DNA of 64,000 bases, taken from the NCBI RefSeq assembly GCF_900119075.1, contig NZ_FPIP01000009.1, positions 124,001 to 188,000 of the forward strand, written 5' to 3'. The notes beneath the pieces are model-generated. The model made no database searches. It had not been told where the DNA came from and saw nothing but the letters and a program-made list of their open reading frames with translations. Positions 1-9,572 of the stretch are shown here, one piece after another (positions within the stretch are counted from its first letter, which is position 1; each line of letters opens with the position of its first letter). The translations under genes were made by a program, and so were the position numbers. The DNA comes from Ruminococcus flavefaciens (lineage in GTDB: Bacteria > Bacillota > Clostridia > Oscillospirales > Ruminococcaceae).

Positions 1-12
1 AGCGAGGAATCT

Positions 13-1281
13 ATGTCATCTATCCTGATAAAGAATATCCGTGCAGTTGATAATGCTGTGGACATTACAACAGACGTACTAATCAAGGACGGCGTTATCG
101 CTGAAATTGGCGAGGGCATAACAGCTTCCGCTGAGCAGACCATTGACGGAACGGGACTTGTGCTCATGCCGTCACTGTTCGATATGCACGTACATCTCCG
201 CGATCCCGGCTTCACCCATAAGGAGGACGTGCTCACAGGCTGCGGTGCGGCTCTGGCAGGCGGAGTCACAGGCGTTCTTGCAATGCCGAACACTAAGCCG
301 CCCTGCGATAACCCCGAGACTATACGCTACATCATCGACAAGGCAAATGGTACGGGAGTTGATGTTTATCCCGTGGGCTGTATTACAGGTGGAATGAGCG
401 GCAACGGTCTCTGCGACTATGAAGCTCTCAAAGCCGCAGGCTGCATATGTATCTCCGACGACGGACGTCCCGTTGAGAATGCGGAGAATATGCGAAAGGC
501 TCTTGAGCTCTCCAACGAGAACGGTCTGTTGGTGGCTTCACACTGCGAGGACCTGAGCATTATAAACGGCGGTATCATCAACAAGGGCGAGACCTCCGCA
601 AAGCTCGGTGTCAAGGGCATGGACAGAGCTTCAGAGGACTACATAACCGCAAGAGAGATGATACTTGCTTCATCAGTTAATGCGAGAATACATATCTGCC
701 ACGTTTCCACAGAGGGCAGCGCGGCTATGATACGCTTTGCAAAGTCAAGAGGAGTAAAAGTCACCTGCGAGACTGCTCCCCACTACTTCATGCTGACGGA
801 TAAGCTGCTGGAGAAGCGTGACGCGGACTACCGCATGAATCCGCCGCTGAGGACTCCCGAGGACGTCAAGGCTATAATCGAAGCCGTAAAAGACGGCACT
901 ATAGACTGCATAATCACAGACCATGCGCCCCATGCCGCAGAGGAAAAGGCTGACTTCGAGAAGGCTCCCAACGGTGTTGTGGGACTGGAAACATCACTGG
1001 CGGCAACACTGACGGCTCTCTATCACACAGGGGAGATAGACCTGCATAAGGTAGTTGAGCTCATGTGCGTGAATCCCCGTAAGATACTGGGACTTGACAT
1101 ACCGAGTATAAAGGTGGGCAGCACTGCCGACCTTGTAATAGCTGACATAAATAAAAAATGGACAGTTGAGCCCGAGAAGCTCCACTCGAAATCGCATAAT
1201 ACAGTTTTCAAGGGCATGGAGCTCACAGGAAAGCCTCTCGTTACCATATCAAAGGGCGAGATAAGATATAATGAAATGTAA
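13..1281 (+). CDS. pyrC: Dihydroorotase
   Basis: This enzyme cyclises N-carbamoyl-aspartate to dihydroorotate, the third step of de novo pyrimidine synthesis, in the cytoplasm. The 422-residue protein has the amidohydrolase metal motif DMHVHLRDPG near residues 58-66 and the catalytic TDHAPH motif near residue 302, which fit the type I dihydroorotase family, and its length is normal for that family. A GCGAGGAA ribosome site lies directly before the ATG. The window begins only 12 bases upstream, so its promoter is not visible. pyrF follows after 17 bases with its own AGGAGG site, so the two are surely one operon. Confidence 0.96.
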   Translation: MSSILIKNIRAVDNAVDITTDVLIKDGVIAEIGEGITASAEQTIDGTGLVLMPSLFDMHVHLRDPGFTHKEDVLTGCGAALAGGVTGVLAMPNTKPPCDNPETIRYIIDKANGTGVDVYPVGCITGGMSGNGLCDYEALKAAGCICISDDGRPVENAENMRKALELSNENGLLVASHCEDLSIINGGIINKGETSAKLGVKGMDRASEDYITAREMILASSVNARIHICHVSTEGSAAMIRFAKSRGVKVTCETAPHYFMLTDKLLEKRDADYRMNPPLRTPEDVKAIIEAVKDGTIDCIITDHAPHAAEEKADFEKAPNGVVGLETSLAATLTALYHTGEIDLHKVVELMCVNPRKILGLDIPSIKVGSTADLVIADINKKWTVEPEKLHSKSHNTVFKGMELTGKPLVTISKGEIRYNEM

Positions 1282-1298
1282 TTACAGGAGGAGAAACT

Positions 1299-2225
1299 AT
1301 GTCATTTGACAGACTTATCGACAAGATAATCGAAATGAAAAATCCTACGGTGGTAGGTCTCGATCCGAAGCTGGAGTACGTTCCCGAGTTTATCCAGCGC
1401 CGCTATCTGGACAGCGACGGCTGGACATTAAAGGCTGCTGCAAAGGCTATATTCGACTTCAATCAGGCTATCATCGACGAGATACACGATATCGTGCCTG
1501 CTATCAAGCCTCAGGCTGCTTACTATGAGATGTACGGTCACTACGGTATCAGAACTCTTGAAAAGACTATCCGCTATGCAAAGCTCAACGGTATGTTCGT
1601 TATGACAGACGGCAAGCGCAACGATATCGGTGCTACTATGGAGGCTTACACAAACGCTCACCTCGGTACAGTTACTATCGGCGGCAGCGATATCGAGCCA
1701 TTCGGCGCTGACGCTCTCACAGTGAACGGTTACCTCGGTACAGACGGCATAGCTCCTCTCCTTAAAGTCTGCAAGGAGCGCGACAAGGGCATCTACGTTC
1801 TGGTAAAAACTTCCAACCCCTCATCAGGCGAGCTTCAGGACATGAAAATGGCTGACGGACGCACTGTATACGAGTGCATGGGTGATATGTGCGAGAAGTG
1901 GGGCGAGGATACACGCGGAAAGTACGGCTACTCCGCAGTAGGCGCAGTTGTAGGCGCTACATACCCCGAAATGCTCACAGAGCTCAGACAGAGACTTCCC
2001 CATACTATGTTCCTTGTTCCCGGCTACGGCGCACAGGGCGGCGGAGCTGAGGGCCTGAAGGGCGGCTTCGACGAGAACGGTCTGGGAGCTATCGTAAACT
2101 CCTCACGCGCAGTAATGTGCGCATACAAGAAAGAGGGCTGCGACGAGCACGAGTTCGCAAAGGCTGCAAGAAGAGAAGTTATCCGCATGAGAGAGGATAT
2201 CTGCCAGTACATCAACTTGAAGTGA
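1299..2225 (+). CDS. pyrF: Orotidine 5'-phosphate decarboxylase (type 2)
   Basis: This enzyme decarboxylates OMP to UMP, the last step of UMP synthesis. The 308-residue length and the catalytic DGKRND motif at residues 104-109 place it in the longer type 2 subfamily rather than the 230-residue Bacillus type. CAGGAGGAG sits 6 bases before the ATG. It lies between pyrC and an inserted four-helix-bundle gene, with carA and carB beyond, so it belongs to a pyrimidine operon. The stop codon is followed within 13 bases by an array of heptamer repeats. Confidence 0.95.
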   Translation: MSFDRLIDKIIEMKNPTVVGLDPKLEYVPEFIQRRYLDSDGWTLKAAAKAIFDFNQAIIDEIHDIVPAIKPQAAYYEMYGHYGIRTLEKTIRYAKLNGMFVMTDGKRNDIGATMEAYTNAHLGTVTIGGSDIEPFGADALTVNGYLGTDGIAPLLKVCKERDKGIYVLVKTSNPSSGELQDMKMADGRTVYECMGDMCEKWGEDTRGKYGYSAVGAVVGATYPEMLTELRQRLPHTMFLVPGYGAQGGGAEGLKGGFDENGLGAIVNSSRAVMCAYKKEGCDEHEFAKAARREVIRMREDICQYINLK

Positions 2226-2236
2226 TTAGTGCTTAG

Positions 2237-2264
2237 AGCTAAGAACTAAGAGCTAAGAACTAAG
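2237..2264 (+). repeat. Left heptamer array (AGCTAAG/AACTAAG x4)
   Basis: Four 7-bp units alternate AGCTAAG and AACTAAG, so the 14-mer AGCTAAGAACTAAG occurs twice in tandem. The array is the reverse complement of the CTTAGNN array on the other side of the four-helix-bundle gene. The two together frame that gene as inverted repeats. Confidence 0.85.
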
Positions 2265-2276
2265 AGAGGTGCAAGA

Positions 2277-2633
2277 ATGGAAAACTACAAGAAGCTGATA
2301 GTTTGGCAGAAGTCAATGCTGCTTGTTAAAGAGACATACAGACTTTTGCGCTTCATGCCTAAATATGAGAATTATTCATTGTCGGATCAGATGCGGCGTT
2401 CTGTTGTATCAATACCTTCAAATATAGCTGAAGGTGCAGGGAGAAACTCATCAAGAGAATTTGCACATTTTCTTTCTATCGCTCGTGGTTCAAGATATGA
2501 GCTTGAAACACAATTACTTATATGTATTGAATTGAATTATCTTTCAGAGGAGCAATGTAAAGAAGCATTTGCTCTGATAAATGAAGTCGGTACAATTCTT
2601 AATGGCTTCATAAAAAAATTAAATCTCCAATAA
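2277..2633 (+). CDS. Four-helix-bundle protein (S23/IVS family)
   Basis: This 118-residue protein matches the pattern of the four helix bundle family (PF05635, TIGR02436): it opens with YKKLIVWQKSM and carries SDQMRRSVVSIPSNIAEGAGR and SREFAHFLSIARGS. Members are known from intervening sequences of 23S rRNA genes, and relatives act as accessory (Avd) proteins of diversity-generating retroelements. The molecular role is unsettled. GAGAGGTGCAAG precedes the ATG. The gene is visibly more AT-rich than pyrF and carA around it, interrupts the pyrimidine operon, and is framed by inverted heptamer arrays, which suggests it arrived as a cassette. No reverse transcriptase or variable repeat is nearby. 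Confidence 0.85.
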   Translation: MENYKKLIVWQKSMLLVKETYRLLRFMPKYENYSLSDQMRRSVVSIPSNIAEGAGRNSSREFAHFLSIARGSRYELETQLLICIELNYLSEEQCKEAFALINEVGTILNGFIKKLNLQ

Positions 2634-2640
2634 CTAAGGT

Positions 2641-2675
2641 CTTAGCTCTTAGCTCTTAGATCTTAGTTCTTAGAT
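2641..2675 (+). repeat. Right heptamer array (CTTAGNN x5)
   Basis: Five perfect 7-bp steps read CTTAGCT, CTTAGCT, CTTAGAT, CTTAGTT and CTTAGAT, followed by CTTTTTT. It is inverted relative to the array at 2237. In RNA the two arrays could pair around the gene. The right array with its T-run could also end a transcript. Confidence 0.85.
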
Positions 2676-2754
2676 CTTTTTTATACAATGGCGTATGGAA
2701 AAGATAATAAGCACCAATAATACGACCTCTAAAAACTAAAGGGAGGAATTTACA

Positions 2755-3855
2755 ATGTCATTATTCAACATGGGAGAAAAAGCTTACCTTATGCTTGCCG
2801 ACGGACAGGTGTTCGAGGGTAGGAGCTTCGGTGCCAAGGGCACTGTCATAGGTGAAGTCGTATTCACCACGGGAGTTACAGGCTATCAGGAAACTCTCAC
2901 CGATCCCAGCTACTACGGACAGATAGTCACACAGACCTTTCCCCTTATCGGGAACTACGGTGTGAACTCTCAGGACAATGAGTCCGCAAAGTCCTATGTA
3001 TCGGGATATATCGTTAGAGAGTGGTGCAACGCACCGTCAAACTTCCGCTGTGAGGGCAACATCAACGACTTCTTAAAGGAGCACAACATCGTCGGTATCA
3101 ATAACATCGACACCCGCCGCCTTACCCGTACTATCCGTGAGGTCGGCGTTATGAACGGCGTTATCACCACCGAGGACGTTTACGCAAAGAAGGACGAGCT
3201 TCTCGAAAAGGTCCGCGCTTTCACGGTAAAGGACGCTGTAAAGGCTGTTACCAATACCGAGACTCTTACCTATGAGCCCGAAGAAAAGAAGCTCCGCGTG
3301 GCGCTCTTTGATTTCGGCTACAAGCGCAATATCAGACAGGAGCTTTTAAAGCGCGGCTGTGAGGTAATTGTAGTACCTGCCTATACAACTGCCGCAGAAA
3401 TAAAGGAGCTTGCTCCCGACGGCATAATGTTCTCCAACGGCCCAGGAGATCCTGCCGAAAATGTTGAGATAATCGAGAATATCAAGGAGATACAGAAGCT
3501 GGGAATTCCGATATTCGGTATCTGTCTCGGCCATCAGCTCATGGCGCTTGCCAACGGCGGAAAGACCGAGAAGCTGAAATACGGCCACAGAGGTGCAAAC
3601 CAGCCTGTTATCGACCTTGAAAGCGGTCTTACCTACGTTACCAGCCAGAATCACGGCTATGCAGTAGTAGGGGACAGCATTGATCCGTCGGTAGGTCATG
3701 TTTCCCATATAAATGCAAACGATAAGACCTGCGAGGGCATACACTATACCTCAGTCAACGCAAGAACAGTTCAGTTTCACCCCGAAGCACACGGTGGACC
3801 GCTGGATACAGCGTACTTGTTTGACGATTTTGTTGAAACAATGAGTAAGAAATAA
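2755..3855 (+). CDS. carA: Carbamoyl phosphate synthase, small (glutaminase) subunit
   Basis: This subunit hydrolyses glutamine and passes ammonia to CarB for carbamoyl phosphate synthesis, which feeds both pyrimidine and arginine pathways. It has 366 residues: an N-terminal CPSase small-chain domain to about residue 150, then a class I amidotransferase domain with the nucleophile Cys257 in GICLGHQ and the QFHPEAHGG His-Glu pair near residue 342. GGGAGGAATTTACA precedes the ATG. An in-frame ATG five codons on (before GEKAYLML) is possible but lacks its own site. carB follows after a 109-base gap that contains a strong palindrome. Confidence 0.96.
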   Translation: MSLFNMGEKAYLMLADGQVFEGRSFGAKGTVIGEVVFTTGVTGYQETLTDPSYYGQIVTQTFPLIGNYGVNSQDNESAKSYVSGYIVREWCNAPSNFRCEGNINDFLKEHNIVGINNIDTRRLTRTIREVGVMNGVITTEDVYAKKDELLEKVRAFTVKDAVKAVTNTETLTYEPEEKKLRVALFDFGYKRNIRQELLKRGCEVIVVPAYTTAAEIKELAPDGIMFSNGPGDPAENVEIIENIKEIQKLGIPIFGICLGHQLMALANGGKTEKLKYGHRGANQPVIDLESGLTYVTSQNHGYAVVGDSIDPSVGHVSHINANDKTCEGIHYTSVNARTVQFHPEAHGGPLDTAYLFDDFVETMSKK

Positions 3856-3859
3856 TTCA

Positions 3860-3930
3860 GTAGGGAACGGCGCCCTCGGCGTTCCGCAAAAGTGATATAT
3901 TAAAGGAACGGCGAGGGCGCCGTTCCCTAC
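3860..3930. repeat. Long palindromic pair between carA and carB
   Basis: GTAGGGAACGGCGCC opens the element and the matching GGCGCCGTTCCCTAC closes it. The arms are about 26 bp, nearly perfect, with a loop of about 19 bases. It is followed by the heptamers TACTACT TACTACT just before the carB ribosome site. It belongs to the GTAGGG palindrome family seen in other gaps of this window. There is no T-run, so it is more likely an intercistronic RNA hairpin than a terminator. Confidence 0.85.
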
Positions 3931-3964
3931 AATACTACTTACTACTTATTTGGAGGTAATAGAA

Positions 3965-6900
3965 ATGCCACTCAGAAATGATATAAAAAAGGTTCTTGTA
4001 ATCGGCTCAGGTCCTATCGTTATCGGACAGGCTGCCGAATTTGACTACGCAGGCACTCAGGCCTGCCGCGCACTTAAACAGGAGGGACTTGAAGTAGTCC
4101 TCGTAAACTCCAACCCTGCTACCATTATGACCGATAAGGCTATGGCAGACAAGGTCTACATCGAACCCCTTACACTTGACGTTATCAAGCGTATCATTGA
4201 AATAGAAAAGCCCGACAGTCTCCTGTCCACCCTCGGCGGTCAGACAGGTCTTACACTGTCCATGCAGCTCGCAGAGGAAGGCTTCCTCGACAGCCACAAT
4301 GTAAAGCTTCTCGGCGCAGACCCTGAGACTATCCACAAGGCTGAGGACAGACAGGCTTTCAAGGACACTATGGAGAAAATAGGCGAGCCCTGTATCCCGT
4401 CAAAGGTAGTTGAGACCGTTGAGGACGCAGTTGACTTCGCACAGGTGATTCACTATCCCGTTATTGTCCGCCCTGCATTTACTCTCGGCGGAACAGGCGG
4501 CGGTATCGCTCAGAACGAGGAGGAACTCCGCGATATCGCTACAAACGGACTTCGTCTTTCGCCTATCACACAGATACTTGTTGAGAAGTGCATAAGCGGC
4601 TGGAAGGAAATAGAGTTTGAAGTTATCCGTGACGCAAAGGGCAACGTTATCACAGTATGCTCCATGGAGAACTTCGATCCTGTAGGCGTTCACACAGGCG
4701 ACAGTATTGTTATTGCGCCTGCTGTAACTCTCAGCGACAGAGAGTACCAGATGCTCCGTACAGCGGCTATCAACATCATCAAGGAGCTTAAAGTTGAGGG
4801 CGGCTGCAACTGCCAGTTCGCACTTCACCCAACAAGCTTCAAGTACGCCGTTATCGAGGTAAACCCAAGAGTTTCACGTTCATCTGCGCTGGCTTCAAAG
4901 GCTACGGGCTATCCTATCGCAAAGACTGCCGCTAAGATAGCTATCGGCTACACTCTCGACGAGATAATCAATCAGGTAACAGGCAAGACTTATGCCTGCT
5001 TTGAGCCTGCACTGGACTATGTTGTAATAAAGTTCCCGAAATGGGCATTCGATAAGTTCGTTTACGCAAAGCGTACCCTCGGCACTCAGATGAAGGCTAC
5101 AGGCGAGGTAATGGCTATCGGTACAAGCTTTGAGCAGGCTATGATGAAGGCTGTCCGCTCTATCGAGCTTGGCATGGACACCATGAACCTGAAAAAGCTT
5201 GAAAAGCTCTCCACTGAGGAGATACGCGAGAAGCTCCACGTTATCGATGACGAGCGCTCATTCTGCGTATTTGAGGCGCTGAAGCGCGGCATAACTCCCG
5301 AGGAGATACATGAGATAACCATGATAGACAACTGGTTCCTCTATAAGCTCCTGAATCTTGTAGAGCTTGAAAAATGGCTCAGAGAGGGCGAGCTCACAGA
5401 GGAAAAGTACGATATCGCAAAGCAGTACGGCTACCTTGACAGCACTATCGAGCGCATATCGGGACAGAAGTGCCCCAAGCACAAGAGCGCCGTTTACAAA
5501 ATGGTCGATACCTGCGCAGGCGAGTTTAAGGCTGAGACTCCTTACTTCTACTCCACATTCGACGAGGAGAACGAAGCAAAGCAGTTCATCGAGCGCACCG
5601 ACAAGGGCAAGAAAAAGGTCATCGTATTCGGTTCAGGTCCTATCCGTATCGGACAGGGTATCGAGTTCGACTACTGCTCCGTACACTGCGTATGGACTCT
5701 GAAAGAGCTTGGCTACGAGGCTGTTATCTGCAACAACAACCCCGAAACCGTTTCAACCGACTTCGATACAGGCGACAGACTTTACTTCGATCCGCTGACA
5801 AAGGAGGACGTTCAGTCCATTATCGAGACCGAGCAGCCCTATGGCGTTGTTGTACAGTTCGGCGGACAGACAGCTATCAAGCTGACACGCTATCTCTCAG
5901 ATATGGGAGTTCGTATCCTCGGTACTTCTGCTGACATGATAGACGCCGCAGAGGACAGGGAGCGCTTTGACGAGGTGCTTGAAAAGTGTGGTATACCGAG
6001 ACCTGCGGGACATACAGTTATGAACACAGAGGAAGCTCTTGCAGCGGCTAATGACCTCGGTTATCCAGTGCTTCTTCGTCCGTCATATGTTCTCGGCGGA
6101 CAGAATATGATAATCGCTCACTCCGACGCAGACGTAAAGGAGTATATGGGCATCATTATGAGCCACAACATCGAAAATCCTGTACTCATCGACAAGTACA
6201 TGATGGGTACTGAGGTCGAGGTCGACGCTATCTGCGACGGCGAGGACTTCCTTATTCCCGGTATCATGGAGCATATCGAGCGTGCAGGCGTTCACTCTGG
6301 CGACTCTATCTCAATTTACCCTGCTCAGCACCTTTCTGAGCGTATCAAGCGCATAATCGTTGAGTATACAAGGCTTCTCTCCAAGGAACTCAACGTTATT
6401 GGTCTGGTAAATATCCAGTACGTCGTATACAATCACGAGGTATTCGTTATCGAGGTAAATCCACGTTCTTCAAGAACTGTTCCTTATATCAGCAAGGTTA
6501 CGGGAATACCTATGGTGGATATCGCTACAAAGATAATGTTCGGTGCAAAGCTCAAGGATATGGGCTATGAGAGCGGACTTTATCCCGCAGGCGACTATGT
6601 TGCTGTTAAGGTCCCTGTATTCTCATTCGAGAAGCTGACTGACGTTGATACAATGTTGGGACCTGAGATGAAGTCCACAGGTGAGTGTCTCGGTATCGGC
6701 AGAAACCTCGAGGACGCACTCCTCAAGGGACTTATCGCCGCTGGCTTTGACCTGAAGCGTGAGGGCGGAGTTCTTATCTCTGTCCGTGACAGCGACAAGA
6801 GGGAGATACTTCCTATCGCGGACAAGTTCGAGCGTATGGGCTTCGAGCTCTATGCAACATCGGGTACACAGAGCGTTCTCCACAGGAACATGATAGCGGC

Positions 6901-7156
6901 AAACCTTGTCCGCAAGATTTCCGACGGTGAGCCAAACGTTGAGACTCTCCTTGACAGCGGCAAGATACATTATGTAATATCAACTTCCGCAAAGGGAAGA
7001 CTTCCCGAGCGCGACAGCGTTAAGATGAGAAGAAAGTCCATAGAGCGTTCTATCTGTAGCTTAACTGCTGTGGATACGGCGAAATCGCTGGTAAAGGTGC
7101 TTGAATCGGGCAGAACTATCAACGACGTTGAATTAGTTGACATCACCAAGATATAA
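3965..7156 (+). CDS. carB: Carbamoyl phosphate synthase, large subunit
   Basis: CarB uses two ATP, bicarbonate and ammonia from CarA to make carbamoyl phosphate. The 1063-residue protein shows the expected duplicated layout: an ATP-grasp carboxyphosphate half (KVLVIGSGPIVIGQAAEFDY near the N-terminus), an oligomerisation region, a second half starting near residue 545 with KVIVFGSGPIRIGQGIEFDY, and a C-terminal MGS-like allosteric domain. The longer reading from a TTG at 3950 is rejected because that TTG lies inside the ribosome site TTGGAGG, so the ATG at 3965 is the start. A cluster of palindromic repeats follows. Confidence 0.97.
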   Translation: MPLRNDIKKVLVIGSGPIVIGQAAEFDYAGTQACRALKQEGLEVVLVNSNPATIMTDKAMADKVYIEPLTLDVIKRIIEIEKPDSLLSTLGGQTGLTLSMQLAEEGFLDSHNVKLLGADPETIHKAEDRQAFKDTMEKIGEPCIPSKVVETVEDAVDFAQVIHYPVIVRPAFTLGGTGGGIAQNEEELRDIATNGLRLSPITQILVEKCISGWKEIEFEVIRDAKGNVITVCSMENFDPVGVHTGDSIVIAPAVTLSDREYQMLRTAAINIIKELKVEGGCNCQFALHPTSFKYAVIEVNPRVSRSSALASKATGYPIAKTAAKIAIGYTLDEIINQVTGKTYACFEPALDYVVIKFPKWAFDKFVYAKRTLGTQMKATGEVMAIGTSFEQAMMKAVRSIELGMDTMNLKKLEKLSTEEIREKLHVIDDERSFCVFEALKRGITPEEIHEITMIDNWFLYKLLNLVELEKWLREGELTEEKYDIAKQYGYLDSTIERISGQKCPKHKSAVYKMVDTCAGEFKAETPYFYSTFDEENEAKQFIERTDKGKKKVIVFGSGPIRIGQGIEFDYCSVHCVWTLKELGYEAVICNNNPETVSTDFDTGDRLYFDPLTKEDVQSIIETEQPYGVVVQFGGQTAIKLTRYLSDMGVRILGTSADMIDAAEDRERFDEVLEKCGIPRPAGHTVMNTEEALAAANDLGYPVLLRPSYVLGGQNMIIAHSDADVKEYMGIIMSHNIENPVLIDKYMMGTEVEVDAICDGEDFLIPGIMEHIERAGVHSGDSISIYPAQHLSERIKRIIVEYTRLLSKELNVIGLVNIQYVVYNHEVFVIEVNPRSSRTVPYISKVTGIPMVDIATKIMFGAKLKDMGYESGLYPAGDYVAVKVPVFSFEKLTDVDTMLGPEMKSTGECLGIGRNLEDALLKGLIAAGFDLKREGGVLISVRDSDKREILPIADKFERMGFELYATSGTQSVLHRNMIAANLVRKISDGEPNVETLLDSGKIHYVISTSAKGRLPERDSVKMRRKSIERSICSLTAVDTAKSLVKVLESGRTINDVELVDITKI

Positions 7157-7160
7157 ACCT

Positions 7161-7420
7161 GTAGGGGCTGGCGTCCTCGACAGCCCACAGCAGGGGCGGA
7201 TATTATCCGCCCGAAGCTGTTAGCCGTTAGCCTGTAGGGGCGCACAGTGTGCGCCCGTGACATACACGCTTTTGTAGGGGCGACGGGACGCCGTCAATAC
7301 ACAAAATAACATAATACACTTACGGGGCGATGACCACATCGCCCCATACACTTCTTTTCTCAAAAGATACGGGCGCACACTGTGCGCCCCTACATTCTCA
7401 ACTCTCAATTTTCAATTCCG
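7161..7420. repeat. Cluster of GTAGGG palindromes and heptamers
   Basis: The carB-uvrB gap is filled by repeat modules. These are a GTAGGGGCTGGCGTC unit at 7161, a GGGCGGATATTATCCGCCCG palindrome near 7195, heptamers TGTTAGC CGTTAGC at 7218-7231, and then GTAGGGGCGCACAGTGTGCG at 7234-7259. The last of these recurs inverted at 7368-7393 as a matching arm. A GGGGCGATGACCACATCGCCCC hairpin sits between, and TCTCAAC TCTCAAT TTTCAAT heptamers run from 7397 to the uvrB ribosome site. No gene is visible. Confidence 0.8.
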
Positions 7421-7432
7421 AAAGGCGGTATT

Positions 7433-9394
7433 ATGGATCACTTCAAGCTATGTTCAAACTACGCTCCCGCAGGCGATCAGCCACAGGCTATAGACAAGCT
7501 GGTAAACGGTATAAACTCGGGCAAAAAGGAGCAGATACTCCTCGGCGTTACAGGCTCGGGAAAGACCTTCACCATGGCAAATGTCATCGCCCGTGTGAAC
7601 AAACCTACTCTCGTACTTGCCCACAATAAGATACTTGCGGCACAGCTATGCTCGGAGTTCCGCGAGTTTTTCCCCGAAAACGCTGTGGAGTACTTCGTAT
7701 CCTATTATGACTACTATCAGCCCGAAGCCTACGTGCCAAGCACTGACAGCTACATCGAAAAGGACTCCTCCATAAACGACGAGATAGACAAGCTCCGTCA
7801 CTCTGCTACAACGGCTCTTGCGGAGCGCCGCGACGTTATCATAGTTGCCAGTGTTTCATGCATTTACTCCCTCGGTAGTCCTGAGGAGTACCGTTCCATG
7901 TGCGTTTCCATACGTCAGGGCGCGGAAAAGCCCCGTGATCAACTCATTGCGGAGCTTGTGAAGATTCGCTATGAGCGCAATGACGTAGCCTTTGAGCGTA
8001 ACCGCTTCCGCGTCCGCGGCGATGTTGTGGAGATATTCCCTGCAATGTCAACGGATACGGCTGTGCGAGTGGAGTACTTCGGCGACGAGATCGACCGTAT
8101 CTCCGAAATAAACGTGATAACGGGGGAGGTCAAGGCGGTAGTTTCCCATGCGGCTATCTTTCCTGCTTCACACTATGTTGTGGGCGATGAAAAGCTTGAA
8201 TCTGCTCTCACTGAGATAGACCGTGAGCTTGCGGAGCGTATCGATTATTTTAAGCAGAATAACAAGCTCATAGAAGCACAGCGTATCGAACAGCGCACAC
8301 ACTACGACATGGAAATGCTCCGCGAAGTCGGCTATTGCAGCGGCGTCGAGAACTATTCCCGTGTTCTTGCAGGCAGACCTGCGGGAAGTACTCCGCTGAC
8401 TCTTATGGACCACTTCCCCGAGGACTTCCTCCTTATCGTGGACGAGAGCCATGTTACTCTGCCGCAGGTAAGGGCTATGTACGCAGGAGACCGAGCAAGA
8501 AAGACCACTCTTGTGGATTACGGTTTCCGTCTGCCCAGCGCTATGGACAACCGTCCGCTGAATTTCGACGAGTTCAATGCTCATATTCATCAGGCTATCT
8601 ATGTCAGCGCGACTCCGGGACAGATAGAGCGCGAAAAGACCGACACTATCGTGGAGCAGGTCATTCGTCCTACGGGACTTGTTGATCCTGAGATAATCGT
8701 AAAGCCTACTCACGGACAGGTTGACGACCTGCTCTCTGAGATAAACGAGCGCGTTGAGCGTCATGAGCGTGTTCTGGTCACAACTCTCACCAAGAAAATG
8801 GCAGAGGACCTGACCTCATATTATGAGAAGCTGGGTGTAAAGGTGCGCTATCTTCACCATGATATCGATACTATCGAGCGTATGGAGATAATAAAAGACC
8901 TCCGCGAGGGCGTGTTCGATGTGCTTGTGGGAATAAATCTGCTCCGTGAGGGACTTGATATCCCTGAGGTAAGCCTTATAGTCATACTGGACGCCGACAA
9001 GGAGGGTTTCCTGAGAAGCGAGACCTCACTTATACAGACTATCGGACGTGCGGCGAGAAATGCTAAGGGACAGGTCATCATGTACGCCGACAGCGTTACG
9101 GGCTCTATGGAGCGTGCTATCACCGAGACCGAGCGCCGCCGCTCTCTGCAAATGGCGTTCAACGAGGAGCACGGTATCGTGCCGAAAACTATTATCAAGG
9201 ACGTTCGCGACGTACTGGAGATAACCTCCAAGAACAAGGTGGAGGAAAAAACGAAAAAGAAGAAGCTTTCCGCAGCAGAGAAACAGCGCCTGATAGACAA
9301 GCTCACTGTGGAAATGAAGAACGCTGCGAAGCTGCTTGAATTTGAGCACGCAGCGTATCTCCGCGATAAGATAAAGGAATTACAGGAAAAATAA
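7433..9394 (+). CDS. uvrB: Excinuclease ABC subunit B
   Basis: UvrB is the damage-verifying helicase of nucleotide excision repair and works with UvrA and UvrC. The 653-residue protein has Walker A GVTGSGKT near residue 42, the beta-hairpin [17 protein letters not shown] for motif II, conserved helicase motifs including QTIGRAARN, and the C-terminal UVR motif (near 610-650) that binds UvrC. The upstream in-frame ATG at 7382 would translate a repeat element. The ATG at 7433 has AAAGGCGG before it and begins the family's usual sequence. No uvrA or uvrC is in the window. Confidence 0.96.
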   Translation: MDHFKLCSNYAPAGDQPQAIDKLVNGINSGKKEQILLGVTGSGKTFTMANVIARVNKPTLVLAHNKILAAQLCSEFREFFPENAVEYFVSYYDYYQPEAYVPSTDSYIEKDSSINDEIDKLRHSATTALAERRDVIIVASVSCIYSLGSPEEYRSMCVSIRQGAEKPRDQLIAELVKIRYERNDVAFERNRFRVRGDVVEIFPAMSTDTAVRVEYFGDEIDRISEINVITGEVKAVVSHAAIFPASHYVVGDEKLESALTEIDRELAERIDYFKQNNKLIEAQRIEQRTHYDMEMLREVGYCSGVENYSRVLAGRPAGSTPLTLMDHFPEDFLLIVDESHVTLPQVRAMYAGDRARKTTLVDYGFRLPSAMDNRPLNFDEFNAHIHQAIYVSATPGQIEREKTDTIVEQVIRPTGLVDPEIIVKPTHGQVDDLLSEINERVERHERVLVTTLTKKMAEDLTSYYEKLGVKVRYLHHDIDTIERMEIIKDLREGVFDVLVGINLLREGLDIPEVSLIVILDADKEGFLRSETSLIQTIGRAARNAKGQVIMYADSVTGSMERAITETERRRSLQMAFNEEHGIVPKTIIKDVRDVLEITSKNKVEEKTKKKKLSAAEKQRLIDKLTVEMKNAAKLLEFEHAAYLRDKIKELQEK

Positions 9395-9423
9395 TAATTT
9401 TGCGCTGTAAAACTATTATTTGA

Positions 9424-9570
9424 GCCATTAGCTATTAGCTTTGCAGGGGCGGCGGAAGGGGAGCCCCCTTTGGCGGAATCGCAGGTTACCAAATATGAGC
9501 CGTTACTTTACGGCTCGGTAGCCCGCTTTTTCCGTTAAGGGGAGCAGCCTAATGCCGCCCTTGCTTTTTT
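9424..9570. repeat. Palindromic repeat downstream of uvrB
   Basis: Heptamers CATTAGC TATTAGC run straight into GCAGGGGCGGC at 9443, which pairs with GCCGCCCTTGC at 9554-9564 followed by TTTTTT. An inner hairpin GAGCCGT/ACGGCTC lies at 9497-9516. The outer arms plus T-run could end the uvrB transcript. Confidence 0.7.
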
Positions 9571-9572
9571 CG

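Noticed and set aside
2221..2680. Diversity-generating retroelement or 23S intervening sequence
   Set aside because: The four-helix-bundle protein fits such families, but there is no reverse transcriptase, variable repeat or rRNA sequence nearby.
7382..7432. Upstream start for uvrB
   Set aside because: The added 17 residues translate a repeat element and lack a ribosome site. The ATG at 7433 has a site and matches the family start.
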